Source of the DNA: an uncultured bacterium | GTDB taxonomy: Bacteria; Patescibacteriota; Minisyncoccia; Phycocordibacterales; GWA1-40-21 | Assembly (NCBI GenBank): GCA_903824735.1 | Contig: CAIJXO010000055.1 | Location: 1-6,525 of the forward strand | Direction: 5' to 3' | DNA: 6,525 nt | Shown here: piece after piece, positions 5,008 to 6,525 of the stretch | How positions within the stretch are numbered: the first letter of the stretch is position 1 | Layout of the letters: the number at the start of each line of letters is the position of its first letter | Notes under the pieces: generated by a model | The model's database searches: none | What the model was told of the DNA's origin: nothing | Seen by the model: only the letters and a program-made list of their open reading frames with translations | Translations under genes and position numbers: made by a program

Positions 5008-6525
5008 TAATTTTTTAAACAGAATCACAATGTACAAATTAGTTTTGTACTATGTTTTGGTGATTTTACTTGCGGCGTTAATCCTCTGTTTGTTTAGTGT
5101 CCTATCTTATAGCCCACTCGCCCTTATCTTCTCGGCAGCTTTCATTACTATCATCTGTCTCATTACGAATGTAATTTTTGCTTGGGCATATCGGGCACCG
5201 ACTAACACCGAATCGGTTTACATCACAGCCATCATCTTGGCTTTGATTATTACTCCACTATCTTCGCCGACTGATTGGGCGTTTTTCAGTCTAGCGATCT
5301 GGGCTTCGATACTAGCTATGGCTTCAAAGTATATTTTAGCCATTGGTAAAAAGCATATCTTTAACCCAGCCGCGATTGCTCTCGTCTTGACTGCTATCTT
5401 TTTAAATCAAAATGCCAGCTGGTGGGTTGGTTCAGGTGTTTTAGCTCCAATAGTTTTAATCGGTGGGCTTTTGGTTGTCAAAAAAATTCTAAGATTTGAT
5501 TTAGTGATCAGTTTCTTGGTCACCTCTCTTATCGTCACTGTTTTTTCTTTTGTTCAAAACGGAATCTCTTTTGGCACTGGCTTGTGGACGTCTCTGACTA
5601 GCACCTCGATTCTGTTCTTTGCTTTTGCGATGCTAACGGAGCCTCTGACCACACCACCGCAAAGAGCAATGAGAATTGCCTACGGTATTATTGCGGGGTT
5701 ACTTTATTGGCCCGGTTTACACATTGGTAGTCTCTACATTACACCAGTAGTGGCTTTAGCTTTGGCGAACATCTTTTCCTATATTGTCAGTCCCAAGCAA
5801 AAGTTACTTTTAACCCTAAAAGAAAAGATTCAGTACGGTGATGATACTTATCATTTTGTCTTTACCCCCGACCACCATTTGGAGTTTAAGGCTGGACAAT
5901 ATCTAGAGTGGACCCTTGATCGCAAGGGAACGGATAGTCGTGGTAATCGCCGTTATTTTACCATTGCCTCGGCACCAACCGAAGCCGAAGTGGGGCTCGG
6001 TGTTAGATTTTTCCCAGACTCAAGTACTTTCAAGAAACATCTTTTGGAAATGCAGATAGGCGAGACCTTGGTCGCCTCACAGCTCGCTGGTGAATTTGTC
6101 TTACCGCGTGACTATAAAGATAAAAAGTTTGCGTTCATCGCTGGTGGTATTGGTATCACTCCATTTCGTAGTATTATAAAAAATCTGGTTGATGAGAAAG
6201 AGAAAGTTGATATCATTCAGCTCTATTCCAATAAATTCTTTGCGGATGTCGCTTACAAAGATGTCTTTGATGAAGCTTATGACAAACTTGGCATCAGAAC
6301 CTTCTATGCTGTTACTTCTGAAGAAGATGCTCTGTACACTGGACGTATCAGCGCTTCATTGATTCAGAAAGAAGTTCCAGATTATTTGGAGCGCTATTTC
6401 TACCTTTCTGGTCCGCGTAATCTAGTTACGGCCTTCGAAGATATCTTAGCTGAGCTCGGTGTCAAAAAATCTCAAATTAAAACCGATTTCTTCCCGGGCT
6501 TTATGTGGGACGTATCCCCACACGC
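4991..6525 (+). CDS. NqrB/RnfD-like membrane protein fused to a ferredoxin-NAD(P)H-reductase-type domain (3' end outside window)
   Basis: At least 511 codons are open to the right edge. The ATG at 4991 overlaps apbE by 17 nt. It is preferred over the ATG at 5030 because IDNFLNRITMYKLVLYY, the usual opening of this family, starts before the latter. Residues 17-266 are very hydrophobic (about 8-10 helices) and contain RAPTNTESVYITA, SKYILAIGKKHIFNPAA and MLTEPLTTPP, typical of NqrB/RnfD-like domains. No SGAT motif is present, unlike true NqrB and RnfD. Residues 270-500 form an FNR-type module: RRYFTIASAP (320-329) for FAD, AGGIGITPFRS (384-394) for the nicotinamide nucleotide, and YLSGPRN (471-477), ending near DFFPGF (499-504). 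The only cysteines are Cys33 and Cys56, so no Fe-S site is seen. It probably carries electrons from cytoplasmic NAD(P)H across the membrane to the FMN_bind protein. The DFFPGF position suggests the stop is near, but an extra C-terminal domain is possible. Confidence 0.88.
   Translation, partial: MLKIIDNFLNRITMYKLVLYYVLVILLAALILCLFSVLSYSPLALIFSAAFITIICLITNVIFAWAYRAPTNTESVYITAIILALIITPLSSPTDWAFFSLAIWASILAMASKYILAIGKKHIFNPAAIALVLTAIFLNQNASWWVGSGVLAPIVLIGGLLVVKKILRFDLVISFLVTSLIVTVFSFVQNGISFGTGLWTSLTSTSILFFAFAMLTEPLTTPPQRAMRIAYGIIAGLLYWPGLHIGSLYITPVVALALANIFSYIVSPKQKLLLTLKEKIQYGDDTYHFVFTPDHHLEFKAGQYLEWTLDRKGTDSRGNRRYFTIASAPTEAEVGLGVRFFPDSSTFKKHLLEMQIGETLVASQLAGEFVLPRDYKDKKFAFIAGGIGITPFRSIIKNLVDEKEKVDIIQLYSNKFFADVAYKDVFDEAYDKLGIRTFYAVTSEEDALYTGRISASLIQKEVPDYLERYFYLSGPRNLVTAFEDILAELGVKKSQIKTDFFPGFMWDVSPH

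Noticed and set aside
5591..5680. Possible covalent FMN site in the membrane domain
   Set aside because: The segment around residues 201-230 is Thr/Ser-rich (TSLTSTS, TEPLTTPP) but contains no SGAT or DxxSGAT-type motif, so no flavinylation site is called.
1..6525. tRNA or rRNA genes, CRISPR arrays, insertion sequences, att sites
   Set aside because: Almost all of the window is coding. The short gaps (1867-1935, 3682-3724, 4253-4254) hold only the terminator, the promoters and a 2-nt spacer.

Overview
The window looks like chromosome from a small-genome, Gram-positive-like or Candidate Phyla Radiation (Patescibacteria/Parcubacteria-type) bacterium. The reasons are a ThrRS without the N-terminal TGS domain, a Cys-paired PKD-type surface protein with an LPXTG-like tail, starts without Shine-Dalgarno sequences, an apparently leaderless promoter, and tight gene packing. 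The lineage is inferred from style and family resemblance, not from a search. No in-frame TGA interrupts any gene, so nothing suggests the TGA=Gly code of some CPR lineages.

Layout. (1) 1-1866, + strand: 3' part of a large secreted surface protein. It has a signal-peptide remnant, QNN/NHP helical repeats, an unassigned beta-rich domain, three PKD/Ig-like repeats each with one Cys pair, and a VPYTG + transmembrane + KK tail. (2) 1888-1921: a perfect 11-bp hairpin serving as a bidirectional terminator for this gene and the convergent thrS. (3) 1936-3681, - strand: thrS, threonyl-tRNA synthetase. (4) 3682-3724: a 43-bp divergent control region with overlapping, nearly symmetric promoters. (5) 3725-6525, + strand: a tight three-gene flavin electron-transfer cluster. 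It encodes a membrane-anchored FMN_bind protein with a DxxSGAT flavinylation site, an ApbE FMN transferase, and an NqrB/RnfD-like membrane domain fused to a ferredoxin:NAD(P)H-reductase-type domain that runs off the right edge.

How the genes work together. In the last cluster ApbE should attach FMN covalently to Thr155 of the FMN_bind protein. The fused membrane reductase should take electrons from NAD(P)H through FAD on the cytoplasmic side and pass them across the membrane to that FMN. This would be a stripped-down transmembrane flavin redox system without the other Nqr/Rnf subunits, at least within this window. The components belong to known families. The unusual points are the compression (the reductase domain fused directly to the membrane domain, no FMN motif on that membrane protein, no Fe-S cysteines) and an ApbE with no export signal although its proposed substrate domain should lie outside the membrane. 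No RNA genes, CRISPR arrays or insertion sequences were seen. There is no gene-free stretch over 300 bases.
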